Positions 42,234 to 42,369 of a DNA stretch of 42,369 bases are shown here, one piece after another; within the stretch, counting starts at the first letter, position 1, and every line of letters starts with the position of its first letter. The stretch comes from CAZOVB01 sp046541415. GTDB taxonomy: Bacteria; Planctomycetota; Phycisphaerae; SM23-33. The notes below the pieces were generated by a model, which searched no databases, was not told the DNA's origin, and saw nothing but the letters and a program-made list of their open reading frames with translations. The stretch is from NCBI GenBank assembly GCA_046541415.1, contig JBKHDI010000027.1:1-42369 (forward strand), in the 5' to 3' direction. The position numbers and the translations under genes are program-made.

Positions 42234-42369
42234 CCACCCCAAAACCCACCCGCGACTCACACGGACCAAACTCCCCAACCCCAAGCCCAGGATCTCCTGA
42301 CCTTGCGCTGCGACCCTCCATCCAGACCGATCCCCACATCCTCGGAACCACCCTCCGAAGATCCAGGCA

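Noticed and set aside
42338..42363. Imperfect hairpin near the window end (ATCCTCGGA / TCCGAAGAT)
   Set aside because: One mismatch and no T-tract visible before the sequence ends; may or may not terminate the ankyrin gene.

Overview
The window is 42.4 kb of dense, high-G+C bacterial chromosome carrying 31 protein genes. I recognise no tRNA, rRNA, insertion sequence, prophage or CRISPR array. Several gene types together suggest a motile member of the Planctomycetota, probably the Phycisphaerae side: a MoxR/DUF58/BatA operon ending in a prenyltransferase-repeat protein, a BatA-like protein with a PA14 insert, a PQQ-repeat protein opening with a WPQFLGPNR motif, a Cys-type sulfatase, and divergent flagellins. 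This assignment is an inference from gene content; there is no rRNA marker in the window.

Layout. (1) 34-2413, minus: thioredoxin reductase behind an exported protein of unknown function. (2) 2414-2866: intergenic, with an orphan terminator (possible small RNA) and a near-consensus sigma-70 promoter for the sulfatase at 2867-4348. (3) 4538-18739, plus: a seven-gene, largely translationally coupled operon made of a MoxR ATPase, a TIM-barrel isomerase-like protein, a DUF58 protein, a BatA-like VWA protein with a PA14 domain, a second membrane VWA-like protein, a 1352-residue membrane protein with a very long Gln/Ala-rich coiled coil, and an exported alpha/alpha-toroid protein. Seryl-tRNA synthetase follows. 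(4) 20112-27304, minus: a chemotaxis cluster, in transcription order response regulator, CheX-like, CheA, CheR, CheD, CheY, CheX-like, CheB. (5) 27635-34337, minus: fliS, fliD and three tandem flagellin genes, with sigma-28 (FliA) type promoters before fliD, two flagellins and the chemotaxis cluster. (6) 34800-42233: a glycosyltransferase, a HAD phosphatase, a NarL-type response regulator, a methyltransferase overlapping a D-lyxose isomerase, a PQQ-repeat protein, and an ankyrin-repeat gene that has no ATG, GTG or TTG codon in its open frame.

How the parts work together. The motility block is a late-flagellar and chemotaxis-signalling module: filament, cap and filament chaperone, plus kinase, adaptation enzymes and phosphatase-like proteins. 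It has no receptors, stand-alone CheW or motor genes, so those must lie elsewhere. The MoxR operon is a chaperone/VWA system of the kind thought to act on envelope or metal-containing complexes; its substrate here is unknown.

Best candidates for something undescribed: the CheA, whose segment between Hpt and the kinase core has the exact 24-5-24 layout of the cyclic-di-GMP-binding MshEN domain; the ankyrin gene with a probable AUC start and no internal methionine; and three candidate structured or small RNAs in intergenic regions (about 2630-2754, 29940-30018 and 37516-37700).
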